Assembly: GCA_002839205.1 (NCBI GenBank)
Contig: PGXP01000053.1
Location: forward strand, 1-17,298
DNA from: Spirochaetae bacterium HGW-Spirochaetae-9
GTDB lineage: Bacteria; Spirochaetota; Spirochaetia; Treponematales; Rectinemataceae
Direction of reading: 5' to 3'
Length of the DNA: 17,298 bases
Shown here: positions 1 through 8,981 of the stretch, piece after piece
Position numbering within the stretch: position 1 is the stretch's first letter
Layout of the letters: every line of letters starts with the position of its first letter
Notes under the pieces: model-generated
Databases searched by the model: none
Seen by the model: the letters and a program-made list of their open reading frames with translations, nothing else
What the model was told of the DNA's origin: nothing
Translations under genes and position numbers: made by a program

Positions 1-1
1 G

Positions 2-913
2 GGCGGGACTTTGAGCTCCTTTTCCTTCGACTCCGCCTCGGGACGCCTGGATTTTCTCAATCTCCATCCTACCTGGGGCACCGATCCCTGCTACGTTGAG
101 CTGGATAAAAGCGGCCGATGGGCGGCCGTGGCCAATTTCATGTCGGGGTCCATCGCCATCTTCCCCGTCCTCCCCGACGGGAGCCTGGGTCCCGCCGCGA
201 CCCGCGTCCAGCACGAGGGCTCGGGGCCAGATCCCCTGCGCCAGAAGGGTCCGCACGCCCATTCCACGATCTTTTCGAGCGACAACAAGACCCTCTACGT
301 TCCCGACCTGGGTCTGGACATGGTAGTCGCCTACGATTTCGATCCGGCCTCCGGATCGCTGGCCCCCAAACGCGGCGGTTCTCTGCGGGCTCCAAGAGGG
401 GCTGGTCCGCGCCAGGTCGTATTCCATCCCTCGAGCAGATTCGCCTACGTGGTGAACGAACTCTCCTCCTCCGTGTCCGCATACGACCTCGAGCAGAGCG
501 GGGACCCTCGCGCGGGCGCTGGTATGGGCGTGGACGCGGGATCTTCCGCGGCGATCGACCCGGCGCAGACGCTCTCCACGCTCCCCGAAGGCCTTTCCGG
601 GGCGAACAGCTGCGCCGATATCAAGATCCATCCGACAGGAGCCTGGCTCTACGCGTCCAACCGAGGCCAGGACTCCATAGCGGTATTCTCCATAGATCGG
701 GATTCAAGCCTCTTGCGGTTCGAGGGAGTGGAGTCGACGCGGGGAGGGGTCCCGCGCAACTTCGCCATAGACCCCTCGGGTTCCTGGCTTGTCGCCGCCA
801 ACCAGGATACGGATACTCTCGTGCTGTTCTCGATCGACCAAGGTACGGGAAGGCTCGGGTATACGGGCCTCAGCCAGGCAGTGCCAACGCCCGTATGCGT
901 CGTATTCGCGTGA
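2..913 (+). CDS. Lactonase family beta-propeller protein (6-phosphogluconolactonase-like), 5' partial
   Basis: The visible 303 residues carry the repeated blades of the YbhE/Pgl-type seven-bladed propeller family. Recognisable stretches are GPHAHSTIFSSDNKTLYVPDLG, then YASNRGQDSIAVFSID, then GGVPRNFAIDPSGSWLVAANQ, and blade-closing turns such as DPASGSL and DQGTGRL. Proteins of this family usually have about 340-380 residues and hydrolyse 6-phosphogluconolactone or related sugar lactones in the cytosol. The frame is open to the left edge and reads GGT before the first possible start, a TTG at 11. That TTG has no ribosome binding site and would remove the first blade, so I treat the gene as continuing upstream. 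A Gly/Ala-rich loop (GAGMGVDAGSS, about 523-553) looks like a local insertion. The exact substrate cannot be read from sequence; many family members are annotated as lactonases without proof. Confidence 0.85.
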   Translation, partial: GGTLSSFSFDSASGRLDFLNLHPTWGTDPCYVELDKSGRWAAVANFMSGSIAIFPVLPDGSLGPAATRVQHEGSGPDPLRQKGPHAHSTIFSSDNKTLYVPDLGLDMVVAYDFDPASGSLAPKRGGSLRAPRGAGPRQVVFHPSSRFAYVVNELSSSVSAYDLEQSGDPRAGAGMGVDAGSSAAIDPAQTLSTLPEGLSGANSCADIKIHPTGAWLYASNRGQDSIAVFSIDRDSSLLRFEGVESTRGGVPRNFAIDPSGSWLVAANQDTDTLVLFSIDQGTGRLGYTGLSQAVPTPVCVVFA

Positions 914-959
914 GAGCCTTCCCCGCCTGAGAATTTTCACGATGTTCGCGAATTCCTGC

Positions 960-988
960 TTGACACCACAGTTTCGGCATGTAAGACT
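960..988 (+). promoter_or_regulatory. Putative promoter of the RpiR-type regulator gene
   Basis: A perfect -35 box TTGACA lies at 960-965. After 17 bases comes AAGACT at 983-988, a poor -10 preceded by TG at 980-981 in extended -10 position. It lies between the lactonase stop and the regulator. It would place the transcript start near 995, which fits translation from the ATG at 1033 and argues against the TTG at 988. The -10 is weak, so confidence is modest. Confidence 0.35.
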
Positions 989-1032
989 TGAGAAACATTA
1001 GTTTCACGTCGAACGATAAAGGTCCGAGCAGG

Positions 1033-1899
1033 ATGATACTCGACAAGATCAAGAAAGAGCTTCCCGAAATGGCCCCCAATTTCAGGAAGATAGGGTCCTA
1101 CATCCTCGATCATGAGCAGAGCGTGGCTTTCGCCTCGATCTACACGATCAGCAAGGCCATAGGCGTCAGCAACGCCTCCCTCGTGCGCTTCGCCAAGAGC
1201 CTCGAGCTCGATGGCTACCAGAGTTTCAAGCATGAAATCCAGGACGAAATAAAGCATCGCCTCAGCCCTTACGAAAAAATAGCCCTCAGGGAACTCGACC
1301 TTCTGCCTGAGGAAAAGCGCATGCAGAAGCTCTTTCTCAACGAAGTGAACAATCTCCGCAACACCTTCGACAATATCAAGATACCCGACCTCCAGGGCAT
1401 GGCCGAGTCGATACGCAGTGCGCGGAGAATCTTTATCTGCGGCTTCGGGGCCTCGGGTCACCTCGCCCGAACCTTCGAATATCCCCTCCTGAGCTCGATC
1501 AAGAAAGACGTCGCCATCATCTCAGGCTCGGTTTCGGACTACACGCCCCGCCTCCGCGCCTTCACCGCCGAGGACGTCATGTTCATACTCACCTTTCCGC
1601 CTTATTCCGAAGAGATACGCCATGTCGCCAAAGTGGTTAAGACCATCGGCGGAACCCTCAATCTCTTTACCGATTCGGCCATGTGCCCCATTTACTCCAT
1701 GGCCGACCGCGTCGTCAAATGCGACACCAACTCCCTCCTCCTCTCCAATTCCTATGTCGGCCTCGTGTCCATCCTGAACATACTCATCCACACCGTCTTT
1801 CTCGGCTCCAAGGATACTTCGATTGAAGTCCGCAGCCAAACGCTCACCATGCAGCTGGATGGTTACGCCTCCATACAGGCGGCAGGGGAGAAGGCTTGA
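1033..1899 (+). CDS. RpiR-family transcriptional regulator (HTH + SIS domain)
   Basis: The 288-residue protein has an N-terminal HTH_6 domain (about residues 1-77) with the typical pattern SIYTISKAIGVSNASLVRF followed by GYQSFKHEI. A C-terminal SIS domain (about 125-260) contains RIFICGFGASGHLA and the FPPYSEE version of the ligand loop seen in RpiR proteins. Such proteins are cytosolic, DNA-binding, and usually sense phosphosugars or related metabolites; the effector here is unknown. I chose ATG 1033 because AAAGG lies nine bases upstream and the length matches the family. A TTG at 988 would add 15 residues with no binding site. The gene stands 66 bases before the peptide-binding protein gene on the same strand, so it probably controls the importer cassette. 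An RpiR regulator next to a peptide rather than a sugar importer suggests a sugar-linked or cell-wall-derived ligand, which is inference. Confidence 0.9.
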   Translation: MILDKIKKELPEMAPNFRKIGSYILDHEQSVAFASIYTISKAIGVSNASLVRFAKSLELDGYQSFKHEIQDEIKHRLSPYEKIALRELDLLPEEKRMQKLFLNEVNNLRNTFDNIKIPDLQGMAESIRSARRIFICGFGASGHLARTFEYPLLSSIKKDVAIISGSVSDYTPRLRAFTAEDVMFILTFPPYSEEIRHVAKVVKTIGGTLNLFTDSAMCPIYSMADRVVKCDTNSLLLSNSYVGLVSILNILIHTVFLGSKDTSIEVRSQTLTMQLDGYASIQAAGEKA

Positions 1900-1914
1900 T
1901 ATGTCGTGCATCAC

Positions 1915-1931
1915 AGACCGCATAGCGGTCT
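1915..1931. repeat. 17-bp palindrome between regulator and importer genes
   Basis: AGACCGC, ATA, GCGGTCT: seven perfectly paired bases on each side of a three-base centre. It sits 16 bases after the regulator stop and 35 bases before the binding-protein start. As DNA it could be an operator for the RpiR protein; as RNA it is a compact hairpin, but no T run follows, so it is not a standard terminator. Confidence 0.5.
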
Positions 1932-1965
1932 TTCACATTCACTGTTTCCAAGGGAGGAAATCAGC

Positions 1966-3717
1966 ATGAAAAAACTCATGGCAGTCTTGGTCATCGCCCT
2001 CGTGGCAGGCAGCCTTGCCTTCGCCCAGGGAGCCAAAGGCCCAACCCTGCGCAACCGCGACGCAGACACCCTCGTCTTCGTCCTGGCCGCTGCGCCCCAG
2101 CCCCTCGATCCGAACATCTACACCACCCTCAATGAGGCACAGGTGATGCGCGAGATCAACGAAACCCTCGTCAACATGACCCCCGACTACCAGTTCTATC
2201 CCGGACTGGCCGAGGTCATCCCCACGATGGAGAACGGCCTTGTTTCCAAGGACGGCACCACGTACACCATCAAACTCCGCAAGGGCGTCAAGTTCCACAA
2301 CGGCAATGATTTCAATGCCGACGACGTCGTCTTCTCCTTCAACCGCATTCTCCATCACCCCAAGTCGAGCTCCAAGTCGATGTTCTCCTCCATCCTCTCG
2401 GTGGAAAAAGTGGATACCTACACCGTCAAGATCGTATGGGGCAGACTCAGGGATCCTGAGTACGCCACCATCCCCCTCACCTCCTGGGCTGACCGCGCCA
2501 AGTACATGACCCCCTCCGCCTATGGCCCCGCCCTCAACATCCTCGCCCACTACTGCTCCGGCATCGAGGACAGCCAGACCACGGAATCCGCGGGCGCCGA
2601 CTATGGCACCAAGATCGTCACCGGAACCGGCCCCTACAAGTTCGTCTCCTTCCCCAATCCCCAGGAAGTCAACCTCACCCGCAACGACGCCTGGTGGGGC
2701 GATGTCAGCAAGGTCGCCTTCAAGAACATCCAGTTCAGGGCTATGTCCGAGCAGCCCCAGGTCAACAACGTCCTCATCACCGGCGAAGTCGACATGGCAT
2801 TCAACCTTTCCAAGCTCGACCTCGCGGCCATCGAGCGCGCTGGCGTCAACATCACCGCGAAGCCCGGTCTCACGATCTGGTACGGCGTGTTCAACATGAA
2901 CTCGGCCAAGGTCGGCCAGAAACGCAACGGCAAGCTCGACCTCACCGGCAAGTATGAAGAACTCGATTCCACCAAGCTCAGAAGGGCGATTTTCCACTCG
3001 ATCAACCCCATCCCCTTCATCCGACAGGTCGACCTCTTCAATGGCCAGGCCAAACCGGCCAACCAGATGATGCAGCCCGGCTTCCTCGGCTACGTCCAGG
3101 GCTCCCCTGAAGGCACCCCCTTCACTGATTTCTCCGAGAAATCCTGGTACTTCGACCGCGAAAAGGCCAAGGCCGAGTTCGCCGCCCTCTCCCCCGAATT
3201 CAGGGCCAAGCTCACCCCTGAAAGCATCATCCTCGCCGTCGGCAACATCACCGACCGCGTGAAGATCGCCAACAACATCAAGGACCAGGTGAAGACCACC
3301 CTCGGCATCGACCTCATCAAGGTAGTGCCCCAGGTCAACGCCCAGATCATCCAGATGAGCAAGACGGGCGATGAAGGCTACGACATGGTCGTCACCGGCT
3401 GGTTCACCCCCACGGGCGACCCCGACTACACCTGCATCATCTACAACGGCGAATCGATCGGAACCGGCATGAACGGCGCCGTTTACAACAACGACATCGT
3501 CAATGCCAACATCGCTCTCGGCCGCTACACCGCCGACCAGAAGGCGCGCAAGGCCGCCTACGACAAGGTGCAGATACAGCTCATGACCGACAAGCCATAC
3601 TTCCCGATGGTGTACGAAAACGTCATCTTCGGAACCCATCCCAGGGTTGGCAACATCGACAGGGCCATCTTCGGCACCAAACTCGTGGATCTCCATCTGC
3701 TTACCAAGCAGTTCTGA
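1966..3717 (+). CDS. Peptide ABC transporter substrate-binding protein (family 5, SBP_bac_5)
   Basis: The product has 583 residues. It begins with a signal peptide of positive MKK plus the hydrophobic stretch LMAVLVIALVAGSLAFA, with likely cleavage after Ala20 (AFA|QG). There is no lipobox cysteine, so it should be a soluble periplasmic protein. Family-5 hallmarks are YTIKLRKGVKFHNG with NADDVVFSFNRI (about 100-128) and TGTGPYKFVSF. Such proteins capture di- or oligopeptides, or in some cases nickel or sugars, and deliver them to the DppBC-type channel encoded next. I chose ATG 1966 because AGGGAGGAAA lies just upstream and the signal peptide starts there; an ATG at 1906 would add 20 residues in front of the signal. 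Ligand specificity is not readable. A structured 98-base gap separates it from the first permease gene. Confidence 0.93.
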   Translation: MKKLMAVLVIALVAGSLAFAQGAKGPTLRNRDADTLVFVLAAAPQPLDPNIYTTLNEAQVMREINETLVNMTPDYQFYPGLAEVIPTMENGLVSKDGTTYTIKLRKGVKFHNGNDFNADDVVFSFNRILHHPKSSSKSMFSSILSVEKVDTYTVKIVWGRLRDPEYATIPLTSWADRAKYMTPSAYGPALNILAHYCSGIEDSQTTESAGADYGTKIVTGTGPYKFVSFPNPQEVNLTRNDAWWGDVSKVAFKNIQFRAMSEQPQVNNVLITGEVDMAFNLSKLDLAAIERAGVNITAKPGLTIWYGVFNMNSAKVGQKRNGKLDLTGKYEELDSTKLRRAIFHSINPIPFIRQVDLFNGQAKPANQMMQPGFLGYVQGSPEGTPFTDFSEKSWYFDREKAKAEFAALSPEFRAKLTPESIILAVGNITDRVKIANNIKDQVKTTLGIDLIKVVPQVNAQIIQMSKTGDEGYDMVVTGWFTPTGDPDYTCIIYNGESIGTGMNGAVYNNDIVNANIALGRYTADQKARKAAYDKVQIQLMTDKPYFPMVYENVIFGTHPRVGNIDRAIFGTKLVDLHLLTKQF

Positions 3718-3735
3718 CGTCTAGAATTTTCCTTC

Positions 3736-3779
3736 GGTGAGGGAGGGGCCGGGCAACCGAAAGGTCGACCGGCCTCACC
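3736..3779 (+). promoter_or_regulatory. Stem-loop in the gap between binding-protein and permease genes
   Basis: GGTGAGG (3736-3742) pairs with CCTCACC (3773-3779), and CCGG (3749-3752) with CCGG (3769-3772), leaving a six-base bulge on the left. No T run follows. In importer operons, a stable hairpin after the binding-protein gene often protects that part of the mRNA, so the binding protein is made in excess over the membrane parts. That role is inferred here. Confidence 0.45.
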
Positions 3780-3815
3780 CCCTCCTTGAGGAACCCCACC
3801 CGGAAGGGAACAACC

Positions 3816-4814
3816 ATGCGCAGATATTTCCTGCGGCGTATCCTTATGCTGATACCCGTGCTCCTCGGCGTCACGCTGATCGTCTTCTCGCTGATGTATA
3901 TCACGCCCTCCGACCCGGCCCAGATGATGCTGGGACCCAACGCCTCCCCTGCCGCCTATTCGCAGATGAAGGCCGACATGGGCTTGGACAAGCCCTTTAT
4001 CGTCCAGTATTTCCACTTTCTCTTCGGCTACAAGAACGCCACCTTTGGCTACAAGGGCCTCCTCTTCGGCGATCTCGGCCGGTCCTACATCTCCAACAGA
4101 AACGTATTCGAACTCATCCTGAGCTCGTTTCCCAATACCCTTGTCCTCGCCTCGGGAGCCCTCTTCTTCGCCATCATCCTCGGGGTGCCCATCGGCATCC
4201 TCGCGGCCACGCGGCCATACTCCTTCATGGACATGTTCTTCACGGTCTTTGCCCTCCTGGGGGCTTCGATGCCTGTCTTCTGGGCGGCCATGGTCCTCAT
4301 CTACACCTTCGCCAACAACCTGAGGATCTTCCCGGCCATGTCCAGCCCCGGCAACTTCATCTCCCTCGTCCTCCCCATCGTCACTCTCTCCATGTACTCG
4401 ATGGCCATCATCATGCGCATGACGCGGTCCTCGATGCTCGAGGTGATGGAGCAGGACTACATCCGCACAGCCCGCGTCAAGGGCATGGATGAAAAAGTCG
4501 TCATCTTCAAGCACGCCCTCAGGAACGCCCTCATCCCCGTCATCACGGTCGCCGGCCTCCAGTTCGGCCACCTTTTGGGAGGGGCCGTCCTCACCGAGAA
4601 AATCTTCTCCTATCCCGGCCTCGGCACAATCATGGTCGACGCCATCTACCAGAAGGACACGCCGCAGATCCTGGGCTCGGTATGCTTTGTCGCCTTAACC
4701 TTCACCATCATGAATCTCGTGGTGGACATCCTCTATGGCTTCATCGATCCGAGGATCAAGACAACGATGGGCAGGAAAAAGGCCAAGCCAGCCGTCCAAA
4801 GGAGCCGGGCATGA
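3816..4814 (+). CDS. Peptide ABC transporter permease (DppB/OppB type)
   Basis: The 332-residue inner-membrane protein starts RRYFLRRILMLIPVLLGVT, the usual N-terminus of DppB-type permeases with its first membrane helix at about residues 8-28. Further hydrophobic segments lie near 106-130, 138-168, 182-200, 240-262 and 286-308. The cytoplasmic EAA loop that docks the ATPases reads QDYIRTARVKGMDEKVVIFKH (213-233), followed by ALRNALIPV. The C-terminus has the familiar DILYGFIDPRIK. ATG 3816 is preceded by GGAAGGGAA at good spacing; a TTG at 3786 is less likely. The stop overlaps the next start by four bases (ATGA), so the two permeases are translationally coupled and should form the heterodimeric channel. 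Confidence 0.93.
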   Translation: MRRYFLRRILMLIPVLLGVTLIVFSLMYITPSDPAQMMLGPNASPAAYSQMKADMGLDKPFIVQYFHFLFGYKNATFGYKGLLFGDLGRSYISNRNVFELILSSFPNTLVLASGALFFAIILGVPIGILAATRPYSFMDMFFTVFALLGASMPVFWAAMVLIYTFANNLRIFPAMSSPGNFISLVLPIVTLSMYSMAIIMRMTRSSMLEVMEQDYIRTARVKGMDEKVVIFKHALRNALIPVITVAGLQFGHLLGGAVLTEKIFSYPGLGTIMVDAIYQKDTPQILGSVCFVALTFTIMNLVVDILYGFIDPRIKTTMGRKKAKPAVQRSRA

Positions 4815-5767
4815 GCAGCACCGCAACTACCGCAGCAACCACCGCCGCCTACAATTCCAATTTCAGGCGCTTCCTGCGCCGTTCGGCGAAGAATTTCGGC
4901 CAGTTCTGGCGCCAACTTTCGCGCAACAAGCTCGCCGTCGTGAGCCTGGCTCTCGTCATCACCTTCGCTCTCGTGGCCATCTTCGCCGACTTCTTCTACG
5001 AGTACGACTTCGTCACCTCCAACTCCCTGGAGAACGCCCTCCTTAAGCCGGGCGAGTCGGGCCTCGTCTACTACCATGAAAAGGACATCGAGCACACCTT
5101 CATCCTGGGGTCGGACAACTACGGCCGCGACATCCTGGGCCGCATCGTCCACGGCGCCCGCGTGTCCATGATCATCGGCTTCGCCACCGTGGCCATCTCC
5201 ATCCTCTCGGGCGGCATCCTTGGAGCCCTGGCGGGATACAAAGGCGGCCTCTTCGACACCCTCATCATGCGCGCCACCGACATCCTCCTCTCCATACCGA
5301 CGATACTCCTCGCCATCGCCATCGTGGCCGCCCTGGGCAACTCCTTCTTCAACCTTCTCATAGCCATCTCCACCTCGATGATCCCCGGCTACATACGCAT
5401 CGTTCGGGCATCCATCATCACGGTGAAAGACCAGGAGTTCGTCGAAGCCGCCCGCTGCGTGGGCGCCAGCGACTTAAGGATCGTGCTCAAGCATATCCTG
5501 CCCAACATCACCGCCCCCCTCATCGTCCAGTCCACCCTCAACGTGGGCTCGGCCATCAACTGGGCGGCCTCCCTCTCCTTCCTCGGCCTCGGCATCCTCC
5601 CGCCCAAGCCCGAGTGGGGCAACATGCTCTCCGAAGCGAGGGAATTCATCCAGTACGCGCCCCATCTCCTCTTCGCGCCGGGCCTCACCATCCTCCTCAC
5701 GGTGCTGGCATATAACCTCATCGGCGACGGGCTGCGCGACGCCCTCGATCCCAAACTCAAGCGCTAG
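4811..5767 (+). CDS. Peptide ABC transporter permease (DppC/OppC type)
   Basis: This is the second channel subunit, 318 residues. A Thr/Ala-rich cytoplasmic start is followed by FWRQLSRNKLAVVSLALVI, the OppC_N segment with the first membrane helix (about 41-62). A periplasmic loop ends in the family signature TFILGSDNYGRDILGRIVHGAR (about 96-117). The binding-protein-dependent permease domain follows, with the EAA loop EFVEAARCVGASDLRIVLKH (209-228) and SFLGLGILPPKPEWGNML. The start at 4811 forms an ATGA overlap with the preceding permease, which fixes the start well. The ATPase genes follow after nine bases. Together with the previous gene it should form a pore for peptides delivered by the periplasmic binding protein. 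Confidence 0.93.
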   Translation: MSSTATTAATTAAYNSNFRRFLRRSAKNFGQFWRQLSRNKLAVVSLALVITFALVAIFADFFYEYDFVTSNSLENALLKPGESGLVYYHEKDIEHTFILGSDNYGRDILGRIVHGARVSMIIGFATVAISILSGGILGALAGYKGGLFDTLIMRATDILLSIPTILLAIAIVAALGNSFFNLLIAISTSMIPGYIRIVRASIITVKDQEFVEAARCVGASDLRIVLKHILPNITAPLIVQSTLNVGSAINWAASLSFLGLGILPPKPEWGNMLSEAREFIQYAPHLLFAPGLTILLTVLAYNLIGDGLRDALDPKLKR

Positions 5768-5776
5768 GCGGACACC

Positions 5777-6753
5777 ATGGATAAAATACTTGAGATAAAG
5801 GACCTCGAGGTCCGCTACTATTCCTACAAGAAGACGGTGCGCGCGGTGAACGGGCTCAGCCTCGACCTCATCCCCGGCAAGGTCCTCGGCCTCGTCGGCG
5901 AGACGGGAGCCGGAAAAACCACCCTTGCCCTGTCCATCCTGAACATGATCCGCGGCCCCCAGGGCAAGATCATCTCAGGGTCGATAAAGTTCGCTGGCAA
6001 GGACGTCCTCTCCATGTCGCGGCACGAGCTGCGCGACATGCGCGGCAAGGACGTGGCGATGATCTTCCAGGACCCCATGACGGCCCTCAATCCCGTCCTT
6101 TCCGTGGGCGAGCAGATCGCCGAAACCGTCCTCAAGCATGAAGGCCTGGGCAAGGAAGAAGCCTGGAAGCGCGCCGAAACCATGCTGGAAACCGTCGGCA
6201 TCCCTGCCGAACGGGCCAAGGAATACCCCCACCAGTTCTCCGGCGGCATGAAACAGCGCGTCGTCATCGCCCTGGCCCTCGCCTGCAATCCCAAACTCCT
6301 CCTGGCCGACGAGCCCACAACGGCCCTCGACGTCACCATCCAGGCCCAGGTTCTCGACCTCATGCGCACCCTCATCCGCAACAACGAAACCTCCGTCCTC
6401 TTCATCACCCACTCCCTCGGCCTCGTGGCCGAGAACTGCGACGAGGTCGCCACCATGTACGCGGGCGAAATCGTCGAGTACGGCACGGTCGACCAGGTTT
6501 TCGGCAAGGCACTCCATCCCTACACCCAGGGCCTCTTCGGCTCCCTGCCCGACTTGAGCGCCGCGGCCGAGCGCCTGAAGCCCATTCCAGGCCTCATGCC
6601 CGATCCCACGGCCCTGCCCGAAGGCTGCTTCTTCAGCCCCCGATGCCCCTACGCCAGCGAAATCTGCACAACAAAGCACCCCGTCGACATCGACGTGGAC
6701 GGCCACATGGTGAAGTGCCATCTCTACACCCAGGGCGCCGAAGGGAGGACAAA

Positions 6754-6757
<4 letters not shown>
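5777..6757 (+). CDS. Peptide ABC transporter ATP-binding protein (DppD/OppD type)
   Basis: The 326-residue cytosolic ATPase has all canonical motifs: Walker [10 protein letters not shown] (41-49), Q-loop at FQDP (Q98), signature FSGGMKQR (154-161), Walker B LLLADEP (174-180) and the switch histidine in FITHSLG (H212). The C-terminal oligo_HPY extension has four cysteines (C284, C290, C297, C314) in the pattern [15 protein letters not shown]...KC. This pattern is common in DppD/OppD proteins, and some members carry an iron-sulfur cluster there. ATG 5777 follows the permease stop by nine bases with AGGCGG upstream. It overlaps the next ATPase gene by four bases and should pair with it; each ATP site would then be built from the Walker A of one partner and the signature of the other. 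Confidence 0.93.
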
Positions 6758-7779
<1,022 letters not shown>

Positions 7780-7794
7780 GAAGAGGAGAATAAA

Positions 7795-8865
7795 ATGGAA
7801 CAAAAAATGGAACAGGGCATAGTGCCCAGCGAAAAACAGATGGAGCGATTCAGAACCCTCACGCAGATCCCCGGGCTTTCGGCCCACGAAATGCGCGTGC
7901 GCGAGTACATGAAGAAGGAACTGTCGCGGCACTCCGCCGAACTCGTCTTTGACAACCTGGGCTCGGTCTTCGCCGTCAAGAAATCGAAAAAACCCAACGC
8001 TCCCCGCCTCATGATGTCGGGGCACATGGATGAAGTCGGATTTATCGTCAAACAGATCACCCCCAAGGGGCTTATCAAGTTCTTCCCCATAGGGCGAACC
8101 TGGGAACACGTCATCATGGCCCAGCGTGTCACCGTCTATTCCAGCCTCACCGGCCAGGGCTTTCCGGGCGCCGTCGCCTCCATACCACCCCATCTCCTGC
8201 CTGAGGATTCGGCCAAGCGCCTCCTCGCCATCGAGCAGATGCTGATCGACATCGGCGCCCAGTCGCGCGAGGACGTCCTCGCAGCGGGAATCAGGCCCGG
8301 CGATATGATCATCGTGGATGGAGCCTTCGTTCCCCTCTTCGGCGGAAGAAAGCTCCTCGCCAAGGCCTGGGACAACCGCTTCGGCTGCGCCCTCGCCCTC
8401 GACGTCCTTGAGGAAGTGGCCAACGAAGATCTCGGCGTGGACCTCTACATCGGCGCCACCGTCCAGGAGGAATCGGGTCTGCGCTTCGAGTCCTCCGCCG
8501 CCAACGACAACATGGGCGACCCCGAGGAACTCGGCCAGCAAGGCAAGGGCGTCCTCCTCCGCTACATCGACCGCACGGCCATAACCCACCGCGGCCTTTT
8601 CATGTACGCCACGGGTCTCGCCGAAAAGAAGAACATTCCTTTCCAGTACTTCATGGCCCTGGGCGGCACCGACTCGGGCGAAATCCACACCGCCCGCTCA
8701 GGCTGCCCCTCCATAACCCTGGGCGTTCCTTCGCGCTATATCCACACCAACTCGAGCATCATGGACTATCGCGATTACGCGGCCGCCAAGGAGTTCTCCC
8801 TGGCATTCCTGCGCTCCATGAACCGCGAAGTCTTCGAGCGCGACATAATGAGCTATAGCCGCTGA
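7795..8865 (+). CDS. M42-family aminopeptidase (FrvX/PepA-glutamyl type), atypical metal site
   Basis: The 356-residue cytosolic protein follows the M42 plan. IPGLSAHEMRVREYM comes near the start, then GHMDEVGF (metal ligand H77, with D79), IDIGAQSREDVLAAGIRPGD, AWDNRFGC (bridging D193), VQEESGLR (E225/E226, base and ligand), GGTDSGEIH (290-298) and SRYIHTNS (H317 ligand). These enzymes are di-metal exo-aminopeptidases, often large tetrahedral assemblies, that trim residues from imported peptides. The segment after GLR is about a dozen residues shorter than in typical members. The strand that normally carries PD..ialDvt, with the aspartate ligand, is not recognisable. I see no frameshift: other frames give nothing M42-like there. 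The gene has GAGGAG upstream and lies 15 bases after the importer ATPase, so it should degrade the imported peptides. Confidence 0.88.
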   Translation: MEQKMEQGIVPSEKQMERFRTLTQIPGLSAHEMRVREYMKKELSRHSAELVFDNLGSVFAVKKSKKPNAPRLMMSGHMDEVGFIVKQITPKGLIKFFPIGRTWEHVIMAQRVTVYSSLTGQGFPGAVASIPPHLLPEDSAKRLLAIEQMLIDIGAQSREDVLAAGIRPGDMIIVDGAFVPLFGGRKLLAKAWDNRFGCALALDVLEEVANEDLGVDLYIGATVQEESGLRFESSAANDNMGDPEELGQQGKGVLLRYIDRTAITHRGLFMYATGLAEKKNIPFQYFMALGGTDSGEIHTARSGCPSITLGVPSRYIHTNSSIMDYRDYAAAKEFSLAFLRSMNREVFERDIMSYSR

Positions 8866-8924
8866 GGTATAGTGAGGAGAATTTTGCGTAGAAGATAAGG
8901 ACACGATAACGGGATCCAACAGGA

Positions 8925-8954
8925 TCGACAGGAAGGTTCACTTGATTGCATAAT
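8925..8954 (+). promoter_or_regulatory. Putative promoter of the antitoxin-like gene
   Basis: TCGACA (8925-8930) and CATAAT (8949-8954) are separated by 18 bases; each matches its consensus in five of six positions. The -10 is the left edge of the inverted repeat at 8949-8981. Transcription would start near 8961, so the short mRNA would contain only the right arm of that repeat. Confidence 0.4.
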
Positions 8955-8981
8955 GTACCTTTGAATCAGAGGTACATTATG
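8949..8981. repeat. 12-bp perfect inverted repeat spanning -10, Shine-Dalgarno and start codon
   Basis: CATAATGTACCT (8949-8960) is mirrored exactly by AGGTACATTATG (8970-8981). With a T-G wobble and two more pairs inside (T8962-A8968, G8963-C8967), the stem reaches 15 positions with an AAT loop. The right arm contains part of the ribosome binding site (AGAGG) and the whole ATG start. As DNA it looks like an operator overlapping the putative -10. As RNA in a read-through transcript it would hide the start site. Each arm contains a GTAC core; YefM-type antitoxins are known to bind palindromes with a TGTACA core, which is similar but not identical. Confidence 0.8.

Noticed and set aside
1939..3696. 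A very long open frame (585 codons) antisense to the binding-protein gene
   Set aside because: Its protein is a low-complexity mix of Gly, Val, Asp and Glu with no domain. It arises because the true gene uses C or G in most third codon positions. The binding protein on the + strand is unmistakable.
3558..4571. A 337-codon antisense frame across the binding-protein and permease genes
   Set aside because: Highly charged, repetitive shadow of a GC-rich membrane-protein gene; no plausible start signal.
8480..8530. Frameshift or assembly error in the M42 gene
   Set aside because: I translated the other frames through the odd segment. None restores the expected strand, and the normal frame resumes M42 similarity directly after it. 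An in-frame deletion cannot be excluded.
8866..8978. A toxin gene or toxin remnant beside the antitoxin-like gene
   Set aside because: The 113 bases contain only very short frames, and the next gene downstream is a clear M19 dipeptidase.
8946..8978. TTG start 11 codons upstream for the antitoxin-like gene
   Set aside because: It has no ribosome binding site and would translate through the inverted repeat; the ATG at 8979 has AGAGG at good spacing.
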